From positions 372,001-436,000 of the forward strand of contig NZ_CUEE01000001.1 in NCBI RefSeq assembly GCF_001224225.1: a DNA stretch of 64,000 nucleotides, written 5' to 3'. The position numbers were made by a program, and so were the translations under genes. The notes beneath the pieces were generated by a model. That model was not told where the DNA came from. It searched no databases and worked only from the letters and a program-made list of their open reading frames with translations. The first letter of the stretch is position 1; each line of letters starts with the position of its first letter. Below, piece after piece: positions 44,608-55,086 of the stretch. The DNA comes from Staphylococcus borealis (GTDB lineage: Bacteria; Bacillota; Bacilli; Staphylococcales; Staphylococcaceae).

Positions 44608-45945
44608 TTACCAGCCTTGACCATCTATATTATAAGTATCAAGTTGTCCATCTTGTAATGCTTGTAACGCATCTTCAATCGTATCTAACGCATAGTCTAA
44701 TTGTTCGTACGTAATGACTAATGGTGGCTGGAAACGAAGCACATTGCCAGCTACTGCAATCAGTACAAGACCATGATCAAAGCAATAATTACATATCTTT
44801 AGCGCTTCTTCTGAGGCTCTCGTTTTCATTTGTTTATCTGACACTATATCAACGCCAATAGATAAACCTTTACCACGTACATCTCCGACAAATTGATAGT
44901 TATCAACCCATTTGTCCATTCGGTTGCGTACATAGGCGCCTTTTTCTAAGCTAGCAGTTAGTAATGCGTCATCTTCAATCATTTTCAATGTTGCTAAAGC
45001 CGCTTCACAACTTACAGGATTGGCACCAGTGGTAAATAGATGCGCCGGTGCTTCAAGCGTTTCAATGATTTCTTTGCGACCAACAATCGCAGACATCGGT
45101 AACCCACCAGCTAATGATTTGCCAAATGTGATTAAATCCGGTGTGAAATTAAAGTGATCAATTGAACTCCATGTACCTGTGCGCCCTAGTCCTTGTTGGA
45201 TATCATCTACAGCAATTAAAATGCCATGTTCACGACATAATGATTCTAACGCCTCAAAGTAACCCTCTACTGGCTCTAGCAAACCACCATCACCTTGAAT
45301 CGTTTCTACGACAATACATGCAACTTCTTCTGCTGGCACATATTTGGCGAACATTTCTTTAAGTGGTGCAAGATACGCTTCTACTGTATTAGGATTAGGT
45401 TGTTCATACATACCTCTATACTTATCTGGAAACGGAATATGATAAAAGCCATTTAATAAAGGACCATAATGCTTGCGCATATTTAAGCTAATGGCTGACA
45501 TCGATAGTGACCCAAATGTTGAACCATGATAGGCATTCGTAAAACTAATGATATACGGTCTACCAGTATACGCTCTCGCAAATTTAATAATGCCATCATT
45601 GGCGTCAGATCCACTCAATCCAAACGTCACACGTTTTTCATAATCACCTGGCGCAATATCACATAGTTTCTTAGATAATTTCACTGCTGGTTCATGATAC
45701 ATATATGCAGGTGTATAATGAATCAATTTCTCAGCTTGTTTCTGAATCGCTTCAATCACCGGTTTAGGTGCATGCCCTACATTTTGCGAGCTCGCGCTTG
45801 CTAATAAATCAATGTATTCTTTACCATCCACATCTACGAGTGTCGCACCATAACCATGATCAATGGCTAATGGGTAATATTTAATTCTTCCTGATGCCGC
45901 AAAGTACTTCCCATCTTCTTGTATTAATTCCTCTGCTTTACTCAT
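44608..45945 (-). CDS. Class III PLP-dependent aminotransferase (4-aminobutyrate type)
   Basis: 445 residues. The glycine-rich phosphate site is in GLSGSDANDG (about 106-115), AIAVDDIQQGLGRTG carries the PLP-binding Asp, and the Schiff-base Lys is in TFGKSLAGGLP (about 272-282). The usual VDEVQTG of GABA or ornithine aminotransferases reads VDDIQQG here. It would transfer an omega-amino group to 2-oxoglutarate or pyruvate; the exact substrate is open. GGAGGATGAG ahead of ATG. Single gene. Confidence 0.88.
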   Translation of the reverse strand: MSKAEELIQEDGKYFAASGRIKYYPLAIDHGYGATLVDVDGKEYIDLLASASSQNVGHAPKPVIEAIQKQAEKLIHYTPAYMYHEPAVKLSKKLCDIAPGDYEKRVTFGLSGSDANDGIIKFARAYTGRPYIISFTNAYHGSTFGSLSMSAISLNMRKHYGPLLNGFYHIPFPDKYRGMYEQPNPNTVEAYLAPLKEMFAKYVPAEEVACIVVETIQGDGGLLEPVEGYFEALESLCREHGILIAVDDIQQGLGRTGTWSSIDHFNFTPDLITFGKSLAGGLPMSAIVGRKEIIETLEAPAHLFTTGANPVSCEAALATLKMIEDDALLTASLEKGAYVRNRMDKWVDNYQFVGDVRGKGLSIGVDIVSDKQMKTRASEEALKICNYCFDHGLVLIAVAGNVLRFQPPLVITYEQLDYALDTIEDALQALQDGQLDTYNIDGQGW

Positions 45946-46151
45946 ATTGACTCATCCTCCCATAATCGACCATCCCTTTTACATCCCTCTCTTTGAAAAG
46001 TCTCCGGCCATCTTAATAAACAATGTTTCATTGATAATATTCAATATCTTACTAATAATTATCAGATTTGTAAATATTTTCTGAATAATCAAAATAATTA
46101 TAATTTGCTATTTTTAGTATTTTTGATGATAAATATTTATTAAAAAAATGA

Positions 46152-46211
46152 GGGAGCGGAACAGAATTCTTTTAAATTCGTCGTCCGCTCCCATTTTGCT
46201 TTGCTTGTAGG
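46152..46211 (+). repeat. Truncated STAR-like repeat ending at the metQ stop codon
   Basis: GGGAGCGGAACAGAATTC ... CGTCCGCTCCC plus the beginning of the core (TTGCTTTGCTTGTAG) and nothing more. The sequence runs into the metQ stop codon at 46213. Both inverted ends carry matching changes (GTGGGAC to GCGGAAC and GTCCCAC to GTCCGC) so the stem is kept. Confidence 0.8.
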
Positions 46212-46212
46212 A

Positions 46213-47028
46213 TTATTTACTTTCGTATGGAATGACATCGTCTCCATATTCTTTTTGAATATAGTCTTTAATTTCTTTAGATTGCATGACTTTTAATAAT
46301 TCTTGGAACTTCTTATCATTTTTATGTCCTTCTTGAACTGCGATAATGTTGGCAAATGGTGATGATTTACCTTCCATTACAATTGCATCTTTAGACGGTT
46401 TTAAACCATTATCAATAGCATAGTTAGAATTCATAATAACTGCTGCACCTTCACCGTTTTTATATGTTTTAGGTAAAAACTCAGCCCCTTGTTGATGATT
46501 AAATTTTAAATTCTTTTTATTTTCTGCAATATCTTCAAACTTGGCGTCTTCAATTTTGACACCTTTTTTCAACTTAATCAGACCTTCATCTACAAAGAAA
46601 GATAAAAATCGTCCTTCCTCTGCAGGGTTATTTGAAACATAGATCGTTGATCCTTCAGGAATGTCTTTCAAATGTTTATATTTTTTACTATAGACACCCA
46701 TTGACGTTGTAAATACTTTACCTAATTCTTCTATTTTATAGCCATGACTTTTCTTCTCAGCTTTTAGATACGGTACGTGTTGGAAGAAGTTAGCATCTAC
46801 ATCGCCTTTATCTAATAATTTATTTGGTACTTTATAATCATTAACCTCTTTAACTTCTAGATCATAACCTTTTTTCTTTAATTGTTCTTTAGCTTTCTTC
46901 AACACATCTCCATGTGGTGCAGGTGAAGCAGCAACTGTGATTGTCTTATCATCCTCTTTATCTTTGCCACATCCTGCTAACACGATAATTAAAACTAAAA
47001 TACTGATCATACTTAACCATTTTCTCAT
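46213..47028 (-). CDS. metQ: MetQ/NlpA family methionine-binding lipoprotein
   Basis: 271 residues. A lipoprotein signal with lipobox LAGC (about residues 15-19) is followed by the NlpA domain (ITVAASPAPHGDVLKKAKEQ, then NYAIDNGLKP near the end). It binds methionine outside the membrane for the MetNP ABC transporter, but no metN or metP adjoins. A SAM-I riboswitch controls it. ATG at 47028 has GAGGTG 9 bases upstream; 11 more open codons upstream have no ribosome site. Confidence 0.93.
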   Translation of the reverse strand: MRKWLSMISILVLIIVLAGCGKDKEDDKTITVAASPAPHGDVLKKAKEQLKKKGYDLEVKEVNDYKVPNKLLDKGDVDANFFQHVPYLKAEKKSHGYKIEELGKVFTTSMGVYSKKYKHLKDIPEGSTIYVSNNPAEEGRFLSFFVDEGLIKLKKGVKIEDAKFEDIAENKKNLKFNHQQGAEFLPKTYKNGEGAAVIMNSNYAIDNGLKPSKDAIVMEGKSSPFANIIAVQEGHKNDKKFQELLKVMQSKEIKDYIQKEYGDDVIPYESK

Positions 47029-47091
47029 GTATATCGACACCTCTTTTTTAAAATGATTCAACTACACTTCAACTCTTAAATAGTTAGAAGA

Positions 47092-47247
47092 CATAAAAAA
47101 ATACTTTCTATTATTTAAGAGAAAGTATCGATACACTTTCTCTTATCTCTTAAAGTATTGTCTACTTTATGTGAATTAGCACCATTTCGTTAGACGACGG
47201 TTGCTGGGCTTCTCAGGGCACATCCCTCCACCACTCTTGATAAGAGT
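47092..47247 (-). ncRNA. SAM-I (S-box) riboswitch of metQ
   Basis: On the minus strand: CTCTTATCAAGAGTGGTGGA, then GGGATGTGCCCTGAGAAGCC, CAGCAACC, GGTGCTAATTCAC and the closing P1 arm TAAGAGATAAGAG. It is a textbook S-box. A terminator with AAGAGAAAGT/ACTTTCTCTT and an outer AATACTT/AAGTATT stem plus TTTTTTT follows. Its promoter is TTGACC (47296-47301), 17 bases, TAATAT (47273-47278). Confidence 0.97.
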
Positions 47248-47393
47248 TAACAAGTTTTATTGAATTGATATTATATTAGCATTGGATCAAGCTTGGGTCA
47301 ATATCATTTTTTAAATATTCTAAATTTTTAAAATGTGTAAGTTGTTTTACTGAAGGGAATAGCTTGTTAAACACATTCGAAGGGTTGATGATT

Positions 47394-47819
47394 ATGTTAC
47401 GTTACAGCTATCACTTACTTAGTGCATTGTTCATTAGTATTTTATTATTACTTATCATGTTTGTCATGGATGTGGTCATGCATACGACACACCTTACTTT
47501 GCTATTAATCAACATTGATTTCATCGCAGATCCTAATAAGACACCACTTATTTTAGAACTTTCAATTCATATCATTATTGGATTTTGTATTTACATAACG
47601 TTTCTAATCATTTATCTGTTATTCAAACCTTTATACAAATTAAGTTATCTCTTATTAATTATTATTTTTCTAATCTTATACCCATTACTTATTACGTTAG
47701 CTGAACGTACACTGTTCCAATTTAATTGTGTAGAGTATGCCTTATGGATGATCGCACACTTGATATTCACTTTATTGATGGCATGGTCGATTCCTTATTT
47801 TTCTAAAAAGAAATGGTAA
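47394..47819 (+). CDS. Small four-helix membrane protein of unknown function
   Basis: 141 residues with four hydrophobic helices (about 5-28, 52-75, 82-102, 115-135) and a short basic C-terminus (YFSKKKW). No family recognised. ATG at 47394 is 9 bases from GAAGGG; the open frame upstream to a TTG at 47364 lacks a ribosome site. It diverges from the metQ riboswitch transcript and is followed by a gap of 197 bases before the LPXTG gene. Confidence 0.6.
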   Translation: MLRYSYHLLSALFISILLLLIMFVMDVVMHTTHLTLLLINIDFIADPNKTPLILELSIHIIIGFCIYITFLIIYLLFKPLYKLSYLLLIIIFLILYPLLITLAERTLFQFNCVEYALWMIAHLIFTLLMAWSIPYFSKKKW

Positions 47820-48016
47820 GTTGAAAACTATGCATGTTATATAAACAATCGCTTATAGTCATTAAAACATTACTATTGTAAATTTAACTTTACAAATACG
47901 CCGTTCTTTAAGCTAATTTAAAGTTTCAATATGGTTTACTTTAATCCCCTATTTTAATTAAATCTGAGTGTTACACTAATGTTGTAAAAGATAAATAATG
48001 AAATGGGGTTTTCATT

Positions 48017-48646
48017 GTGGTGAAGGTTTCTCTATTTGCGTCAACACTTTTAACAAGTACGGTAATATTATCTGCGTTTAACGGACAACATGCACTCGCA
48101 GCTGATGTAGTGACGAAAGACAATGCACAAGAAATTGCTTCGGAAGCATTATCAAATAGTGGTGGTAATCCAGATTTACAAAACTTTGACAAAGCAATTG
48201 ATAAAGGGGACTATTTCAAAATTGAAAGCCACAATAAGGCAAATGCTGGTATAGGCGTCTATAAAGTTTATAAAAATGGCCAAGTCGAATATAAAAATGA
48301 TAGATACAGTAACTTCAATCGACTTCAAAGTGGAGAAACATATGTTGAACACGGTATTGCGAATGCCGCTGAATTAGATGACCGACAAGAAGCAGCGTCA
48401 AAAGTCAATTCCGTAGATTGTGCACGTGAATTAAATACTTACTATGTTGGTAACGTTAAATCTAATGAAGTACCTTCGTCTCAATCAGATCAAAAGCAAG
48501 AAAACCATCATAGTACAGATGATCAATCTTCATTACCTGAAACTGGTCATTCAGACAGTGAACAATCCACTCAATTATTAGGTAGCATTTTCTTATTACT
48601 AGGCGGTGCGTTAATAGCTAAACAATCTCATAAAAAAATCTCATAG
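48017..48646 (+). CDS. Small LPXTG-anchored surface protein, GTG start
   Basis: 209 residues. Signal peptide (VKVSLFASTLLTSTVILSAF, cleavage near HALAA-DV). The segment about 35-100 has a PepSY-like look (IASEALSNSGG, then YFKIESHNKANAGIGVYKVY) without clear identity. A Ser/Gln/His-rich spacer leads to the sorting signal LPETG (about 177-181), a hydrophobic helix and the basic tail KQSHKKIS. Sortase A would link it to peptidoglycan. The start is GTG at 48017, with a weak GGGG site. I do not recognise a named Sas protein. Terminator directly after. Confidence 0.85.
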   Translation: MVKVSLFASTLLTSTVILSAFNGQHALAADVVTKDNAQEIASEALSNSGGNPDLQNFDKAIDKGDYFKIESHNKANAGIGVYKVYKNGQVEYKNDRYSNFNRLQSGETYVEHGIANAAELDDRQEAASKVNSVDCARELNTYYVGNVKSNEVPSSQSDQKQENHHSTDDQSSLPETGHSDSEQSTQLLGSIFLLLGGALIAKQSHKKIS

Positions 48647-48654
48647 AAAAAACA

Positions 48655-48684
48655 CGAGATGACTTCAAAGTCATCTCGCTTTTT
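48655..48684. terminator. Bidirectional terminator
   Basis: CGAGATGACTT/AAGTCATCTCG with T runs on both strands, between the convergent LPXTG and glycosidase genes. Confidence 0.93.
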
Positions 48685-48687
48685 TTA

Positions 48688-50013
48688 TTATTGATTGCTG
48701 TTCTCATTCTCTTCATTAGTATCTGTTTTATTGTCGTCTTTATTGTCTTGCTGTTTTGTATCTTGTTCTACACCCTCAGGGTCACGTTCTTTCGCGCTAC
48801 CTTTTTTAGGATTATAGTTCGCATCTTCAGTGTATTCGTTGCCGGCATTCCATAGTAAGAACTCATTTACTCCATTATCTTTTAATGCCTGAACTTGTTC
48901 AGATACGGCTTTCGCATCATAATCAATATAATTACCATCGCCTAAGTATGATGCTGTAAAGTCTTGAATCCATGGACGTGAAATTGGTTTTTTCTTACCA
49001 AGTGAATCTAATAAGTTATTTTCTTTTTGAATATATCGATTCACTGTTTTATATGGTTCTGTATCTGGCGCTTGTAAACCAAAGTCACCATTGCTCCAAT
49101 GTGATGGATAAATCATTGATGAAATTGCGTCTACATTTTCAGATATTTTAGGGAAACTTTGACCAATACCAGGTGCATTTTTAACTAATGCAGAATAGCC
49201 AAATACGTCCGCAGATATATTAACACCCATCGGTTTCAACTCTTTATTAGCGTGTTCTAAGAATTTCGTAATGGTATCCACACGTTGGTCGCCAGAACTT
49301 AACTTGGTATTTTTATAGTCACCTTTACTATAAGTTAGACTGTCTGCTTCATTTTCAAAGCCTTCTGGGAAACGCACGTAGTCAAATTGAATATCTTGGA
49401 AACCGGCTTTAGCTGCCGCTTTGGCTACATCAATGTCGTAATCCCAAACTTCTTTCATAAATGGGTTAACGAAGCTATCACCTTTACCATTTGTCCAAAC
49501 TGAACCATCACTTTCTTTAAATGACCACTCCGGATGTTCTTTCGCTAGTTTAGAATCTTTAAATGTAACAATACGCGCAATTGGATAAATGTTGTTATCA
49601 TGCAATTTTTTCAGTAATTTCTTACCATCAACAATGTCTAATGTGTTTTTATCCACTTGCTTGTTGCCAGTGTTAAGATTCATTGTTATGTTACCTTCAT
49701 CATCTTTAACATCGATAACCATAGTATTTAAATTGGAATCTTTAATAAATTTGATTAACTCATCAATTTTATCGCCTTGTGTTGAATTACTTGTTACATA
49801 AATCCCTTTGACACCATCCTTAGGATAGTCAACCTTATTCTCATTGTTGTTCTTATCATTATTCTGCTTTAATTTTTCACTTTGACTGTTTGTCTGTTCG
49901 TTCTTCTGGCTGTCCCCTTTTTGTCCGCTACTAGATGAATGATCTCCATTACTACACGCAGCGAGTAACAAAGCACTTGTTGTTAATACAGCAAATAATT
50001 TGTTCTTTTTCAT
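48688..50013 (-). CDS. Lipoprotein with putative glycoside hydrolase domain (DUF4015)
   Basis: 441 residues. Lipoprotein signal with lipobox LAAC (about 16-20), then a Ser/Gln/Asn/Lys linker to about residue 62. The domain at about 65-385 has the DUF4015 (GH13-like barrel) motifs: VKGIYVTSNSTQGDKIDELI, MVIDVKDDEGNI, IQFDYVRFPEGF, and FLLWNAGNEYTEDA near its end. The tail is again low complexity (KQQDNKDDNKTDTNEE). Activity on a polysaccharide outside the cell is predicted only. ATG at 50013; single gene. Confidence 0.88.
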   Translation of the reverse strand: MKKNKLFAVLTTSALLLAACSNGDHSSSSGQKGDSQKNEQTNSQSEKLKQNNDKNNNENKVDYPKDGVKGIYVTSNSTQGDKIDELIKFIKDSNLNTMVIDVKDDEGNITMNLNTGNKQVDKNTLDIVDGKKLLKKLHDNNIYPIARIVTFKDSKLAKEHPEWSFKESDGSVWTNGKGDSFVNPFMKEVWDYDIDVAKAAAKAGFQDIQFDYVRFPEGFENEADSLTYSKGDYKNTKLSSGDQRVDTITKFLEHANKELKPMGVNISADVFGYSALVKNAPGIGQSFPKISENVDAISSMIYPSHWSNGDFGLQAPDTEPYKTVNRYIQKENNLLDSLGKKKPISRPWIQDFTASYLGDGNYIDYDAKAVSEQVQALKDNGVNEFLLWNAGNEYTEDANYNPKKGSAKERDPEGVEQDTKQQDNKDDNKTDTNEENENSNQ

Positions 50014-50229
50014 TCCCTTAGCCTCCGAATATGCTTTATATGTATAATTAGGTTCTCATTATTTAGAATAGTAAGCGATTTAAAAAGTTTCATTATCCTA
50101 AATAAGAGAACCTAACTTTCCTTTAGAATAGCATATTTTTAACAAAAATATTCACTAAGATAAAATTTTATAAATTAAATTATCTAATATTTGTATGTTT
50201 TTAAATGAATTTTAAATTAAATCTCGTAA

Positions 50230-50724
50230 TCATAGGTTTAATTTTGAATAAATTGATTGCGTATTTCCAATAATCCATTGCGTATGATGTTGCGTTTGTT
50301 GATAATAGGCGTCTACTTTGTCGTAATTATTTTTAGGGAAATCCCAAACATATTTGAGAAAGTCTAAACTTATTGTCTTAGGATTGCCACCTACTGTTGG
50401 CTTTCTAAATACAGTCATTAGATAACGCTTGATGACACGGTATATACACTTCCACCTCGATTCTTTAATCCAAATCACTGTCGTTGCGCGTTCTAGTCTC
50501 ATGAGTAATGTATTTGAATAATGACCATCAATAATCCAAGATGGCGTCGCTACAATTTCTTTCAACTGAGCGTGCAAGGATTCCGGCGTTACAGTCGCTT
50601 GATCGTTAAGCCATTGTATTTTATCGATGTGATACAAAGGTATCTTATAATTCTGTTGTAAACGCATTGATAACGTTGATTTTCCTGAACCTGGGCTACC
50701 AATAATCAAGATACGATGTTCCAT
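50230..50724 (-). CDS. P-loop kinase of the adenylate kinase/FlaR-like group
   Basis: 164 residues. Walker A IIGSPGSGKSTLS (about 6-18), then IPLYHIDKIQW and WIIDGHYSNT, the pattern of so-called topology modulation (FlaR) proteins related to adenylate and shikimate kinases. Substrate unknown. ATG at 50724 follows GAGGT by 8 bases; an open frame upstream to 50778 lacks a site. Divergent from fda. Confidence 0.85.
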   Translation of the reverse strand: MEHRILIIGSPGSGKSTLSMRLQQNYKIPLYHIDKIQWLNDQATVTPESLHAQLKEIVATPSWIIDGHYSNTLLMRLERATTVIWIKESRWKCIYRVIKRYLMTVFRKPTVGGNPKTISLDFLKYVWDFPKNNYDKVDAYYQQTQHHTQWIIGNTQSIYSKLNL

Positions 50725-50834
50725 GTTTTTTACCTCGCATATTTTTTGAAAATGAGTCATGCAACAAAATAAGTACAATTTATGAAACTATAAACTGTAA
50801 AATAAGAATTTTCAATAAATATAAGTTTTATAAC

Positions 50835-50863
50835 TTGAGAATGTACTTCTTTTTTATCATAAT
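50835..50863 (+). promoter_or_regulatory. fda promoter
   Basis: TTGAGA, 17 bases, CATAAT, about 30 bases before the fda ribosome site. Confidence 0.65.
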
Positions 50864-50898
50864 GAATATGAAAGTTAATTAAAGGAGTGGAAAGAGTA

Positions 50899-51789
50899 AT
50901 GAATAAAGAACAATTAGAAAAAATGACAAATGGGAAAGGTTTTATCGCAGCATTAGACCAAAGTGGCGGTAGTACTCCTAAAGCATTAAAAGAATATGGT
51001 GTAAACGAGGACGAATATAGTAATGATGATGAAATGTTCCAACTTGTACACGATATGCGTACTAGAGTTGTAACTTCACCTTCATTCTCTCCAGACAAAA
51101 TTTTAGGTGCTATCCTTTTCGAACAAACAATGGATCGTGAAGTTGAAGGCAAATACACTGGCGACTACTTAGCTGACAAAGGTGTTGTTCCTTTCTTAAA
51201 AGTCGACAAAGGCTTAGCTGAACAACAAAATGGTGTTCAATTAATGAAACCTATCGATGATTTAGACGATACATTAGACCGTGCGGTTGAACGTCACATC
51301 TTCGGTACTAAAATGCGTTCTAATATCTTAGAATTAAACGAACAAGGTATTAAAGACGTTGTTGAACAACAATTTGAATTCGCTAAAAAAATCATTGCTA
51401 AAGGTTTAGTACCAATTATTGAACCTGAAGTTAACATTAACGCTAAAGACAAAGCTGAAATCGAAGAAGTATTAAAAGCTGAACTTAAAAAAGGCTTAGA
51501 CGCTTTAAATGATGATCAATTAGTGATGTTAAAATTAACTATCCCAACTAAAGCTAACTTATACAAAGAATTAGCAGATCATCCAAATGTTGTACGCGTG
51601 GTTGTATTATCAGGTGGTTACAGCAGAGACGAAGCAAACAAATTATTGAAAGACAACGATGAATTAATCGCAAGCTTCTCACGTGCATTAGCAAGTGACT
51701 TACGCGCTAGCCAATCACAAGAAGAATTCGATAAAGCATTAGGCGACGCAGTAGATTCAATCTACGACGCATCAGTAAACAAAAACTAA
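50899..51789 (+). CDS. fda: Class I fructose-bisphosphate aldolase
   Basis: 296 residues, same length as the S. aureus class I enzyme. Starts [20 protein letters not shown] with the [13 protein letters not shown] segment; the Schiff-base Lys is expected in [14 protein letters not shown] (about 210-223), and [11 protein letters not shown] supplies further active-site residues. It splits fructose 1,6-bisphosphate without metal and works in the gluconeogenic direction too. ATG at 50899; a GTG four codons earlier overlaps the GGAG site. Codon use is strongly biased toward optimal codons, as in a highly expressed gene. An array of RNA hairpins follows directly. Confidence 0.97.
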   Translation: MNKEQLEKMTNGKGFIAALDQSGGSTPKALKEYGVNEDEYSNDDEMFQLVHDMRTRVVTSPSFSPDKILGAILFEQTMDREVEGKYTGDYLADKGVVPFLKVDKGLAEQQNGVQLMKPIDDLDDTLDRAVERHIFGTKMRSNILELNEQGIKDVVEQQFEFAKKIIAKGLVPIIEPEVNINAKDKAEIEEVLKAELKKGLDALNDDQLVMLKLTIPTKANLYKELADHPNVVRVVVLSGGYSRDEANKLLKDNDELIASFSRALASDLRASQSQEEFDKALGDAVDSIYDASVNKN

Positions 51790-52170
51790 GGTGCGTAAGT
51801 GAGCGCTTAGGTTGCGAACAATTACTAGCATCAAGCAAAAACTGTTCTTTAGTTTTAGCGCGATGCGTATAATTGTTGAGCAATCTGCTCACTGTAGCCC
51901 GTTTATGACTAGGTGCGAAGAAAAGCGTTTAGGTCGCGAGCAATAACGAGCTATGAGCAAAAATCGTTCTTTGATTTTAGCGATTAGCGTATTATTGCCG
52001 AACGACCTGCTTTTCGTAGCCCGTTCATCACTAGGTGCGTAAGTGAGCGCTTATCACTAGGTGCGAAAGTGAGCGCTTAGGTTGCGAACAATTACTAGCA
52101 TCAAGCGAAAACTGTTCTTTAGTTTTAGCGCGATGCGTATAATTGTTGAGCAATCTGCTCACTGTAGCCC
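51790..52170 (+). repeat. Array of about 122-base hairpin repeats in the fda 3' region
   Basis: Starts 1 base after the fda stop codon. Units: 51790-51911, 51912-52033, a 26-base stub at 52034-52059, and 52060-52170. Units 1 and 3 are nearly identical; unit 2 differs at many places. Each unit folds into one long nested hairpin with the same 7-base loop GTTCTTT. Five helices are kept by paired changes between unit 1 and unit 2 (for example GTGAGC/GCTCAC versus GAAAAGC/GCTTTTC). The flanks GGTGCG and GTAGCCC are constant. No ORF is plausible. Confidence 0.85.
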
Positions 52171-52174
52171 TCTC

Positions 52175-52252
52175 ATCATTCCGGCGAAGTTCACTACAAC
52201 TTCACTCGAATGATTCAAAGCCGACTGGTTATTTCGACCAGCCGGCTTTTTT
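52175..52252 (+). terminator. Hairpin plus terminator closing the fda-array transcript
   Basis: A nested hairpin ATCATTC/GAATGAT with inner GAAGTT/AACTTC (52175-52214) is followed by a terminator AAGCCGACTGGT/ACCAGCCGGCTT (52218-52248) and TTTTTT. The array thus lies within the likely fda transcript. Confidence 0.88.
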
Positions 52253-52408
52253 AATATCTATTATTTGTAGAATTGTTTCAATTTTTGTTTCTTCAATAGA
52301 AGCATTTAATTCTTGTTGTTTTTTCTCATCTTGTAATGCACTTTGACTTGCTTTCATAAATCCGTGTGTTCAAATTTTACGATATAGTACGCCATTTTAT
52401 ACACCGCT

Positions 52409-53260
52409 TTAGACATGAATCAATACTTTACCAAATTTACCACCAGTAATGACAGGTATCGTATCACCATATTGATCTTGTAAATAGGGTTTCACACTTG
52501 CAAGTTGTTGCGTATCTAGTTCCACTTCAACTTCTTTTAGCCATTGAGGTAGTTGCTGCATAACATCATCTAGCGTTCTATCATTGTGTTGTGTATGTCG
52601 TTCGATTAACGTCTCATACGTGTAATCATTGACATATAATAACTGCAATAAGTAATACATATCTGCTGTCATAGTCTGACTTTTTTCATCTAAAAATGCC
52701 ACAACTTCATCAACAATGGAATTCTCTTTAGGACCAGCAATTAAACTAACATATACATATTTCTGTGCGATATCAATGGCTTTATTAACCGCTTCCCACG
52801 TCGTCACTGCCGGACACATAGACGCAAATACTAAATCATGATGTCCTAATTCCTCCTTTCGAGCATCTTCAAACGATTGATGAATGGTTTCTAGCGTTAC
52901 ACCATAATGGTGGGCATTTTCCTGTAACATCTCATGTAATATGGGTGATGGCTCTAACGCTGTAACGGTTGCGCCTTCTTTAGCGAATGGCACACTAAAG
53001 ACACCAGAGGCTGCCCCGACATCTAATATACTCAAATTGCTAAATGCACCTGTTTGTCTTTCAATCCAATCCATAATACGTTTCGTACGTTGTTGGCTTT
53101 CTTCAGTAAATGAATGTTTATTAAAGTTTTCTGCCCACTTTTCAAATCCAGGTGCAGATGGATCACCTAAGCCGGCACGTTTCATTCTTTTATCTTGTGT
53201 ATTAGGATCGTCTTCCCACGCTTTCTCCCAATATTGATTACTAAATATATCTTTCCGCAT
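52409..53260 (-). CDS. Class I SAM-dependent methyltransferase
   Basis: 283 residues. The SAM-binding motif I is LSILDVGAASGVFSVPFA (about 74-91), followed by TALEPSPILHEML as the acidic loop. The N-terminal segment (FSNQYWEKAWEDDPNTQDKR) and LHHHDLVFASMCPAV-like region suggest a small-molecule methyltransferase. Substrate unknown. Single gene; about 150 bases of nothing recognised lie between it and the fda-array terminator, apart from a 42-codon minus-strand frame. Confidence 0.86.
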   Translation of the reverse strand: MRKDIFSNQYWEKAWEDDPNTQDKRMKRAGLGDPSAPGFEKWAENFNKHSFTEESQQRTKRIMDWIERQTGAFSNLSILDVGAASGVFSVPFAKEGATVTALEPSPILHEMLQENAHHYGVTLETIHQSFEDARKEELGHHDLVFASMCPAVTTWEAVNKAIDIAQKYVYVSLIAGPKENSIVDEVVAFLDEKSQTMTADMYYLLQLLYVNDYTYETLIERHTQHNDRTLDDVMQQLPQWLKEVEVELDTQQLASVKPYLQDQYGDTIPVITGGKFGKVLIHV

Positions 53261-53340
53261 AAAGAAACTCCCTTGTCTGATAGTTATAGTCTCATCTTAC
53301 CCTCTCACATATAATCAATAAACTGATTCGCTTTATACTA

Positions 53341-53398
53341 AAAAAGCTCTCAATCACTCTATAGTATAAAGACAACACGCTAGAGTAATTGAAAGCTT
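53341..53398 (-). terminator. Terminator of the 6-phospho-beta-glucosidase gene
   Basis: AAGCTTTCAATTACTCTA/TAGAGTGATTGAGAGCTT arms followed by TTTTTTA on the minus strand. Confidence 0.85.
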
Positions 53399-53433
53399 AT
53401 TATTATTCTATTCTCAATAATACATCTTAAATG

Positions 53434-54894
<1,461 letters not shown>

Positions 54895-54946
54895 TTATTA
54901 ATCATGCGTTTTTATTTCTTAACAACTGTCATATTTTTTATTAAAA

Positions 54947-54960
54947 TGCAAACCCTTTCA
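54947..54960 (-). promoter_or_regulatory. Candidate cre site
   Basis: TGAAAGGGTTTGCA on the minus strand differs by one base from the CcpA consensus TGAAAGCGTTTNCA. It lies downstream of the -10-like TATAAT, a position for catabolite repression of the glucosidase. Confidence 0.5.
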
Positions 54961-54971
54961 CAACTTATTAT

Positions 54972-55026
54972 AATTATACCGGTACAATTTGTAAACGATT
55001 TATCCCGAATTATACCGGTACAATTT
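54972..55026. promoter_or_regulatory. Two identical 19-base GntR-type operators
   Basis: AATTATACCGGTACAATTT occurs at 54972-54990 and 55008-55026, each around the palindrome TACCGGTA, centre distance 36 bases. They lie between the divergent glucosidase and GntR genes and should be bound by that regulator. Confidence 0.85.
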
Positions 55027-55086
55027 ACAAATCGGTGTTCAAATTTGCTATACTATATTTGAATTTCAAATAAAGGGAGTAAAATG

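Noticed and set aside
51790..52170. CRISPR array
   Set aside because: Units are 122 bases, palindromic, without spacers of uniform length, and no cas genes are in the window.
52229..52357. Minus-strand frame of 42 codons (starting MKASQSALQDEKKQQELNAS) with protein-like composition
   Set aside because: No ribosome site, and it reads through the strong fda-array terminator hairpin. It might be a gene remnant, but I cannot support a coding feature.
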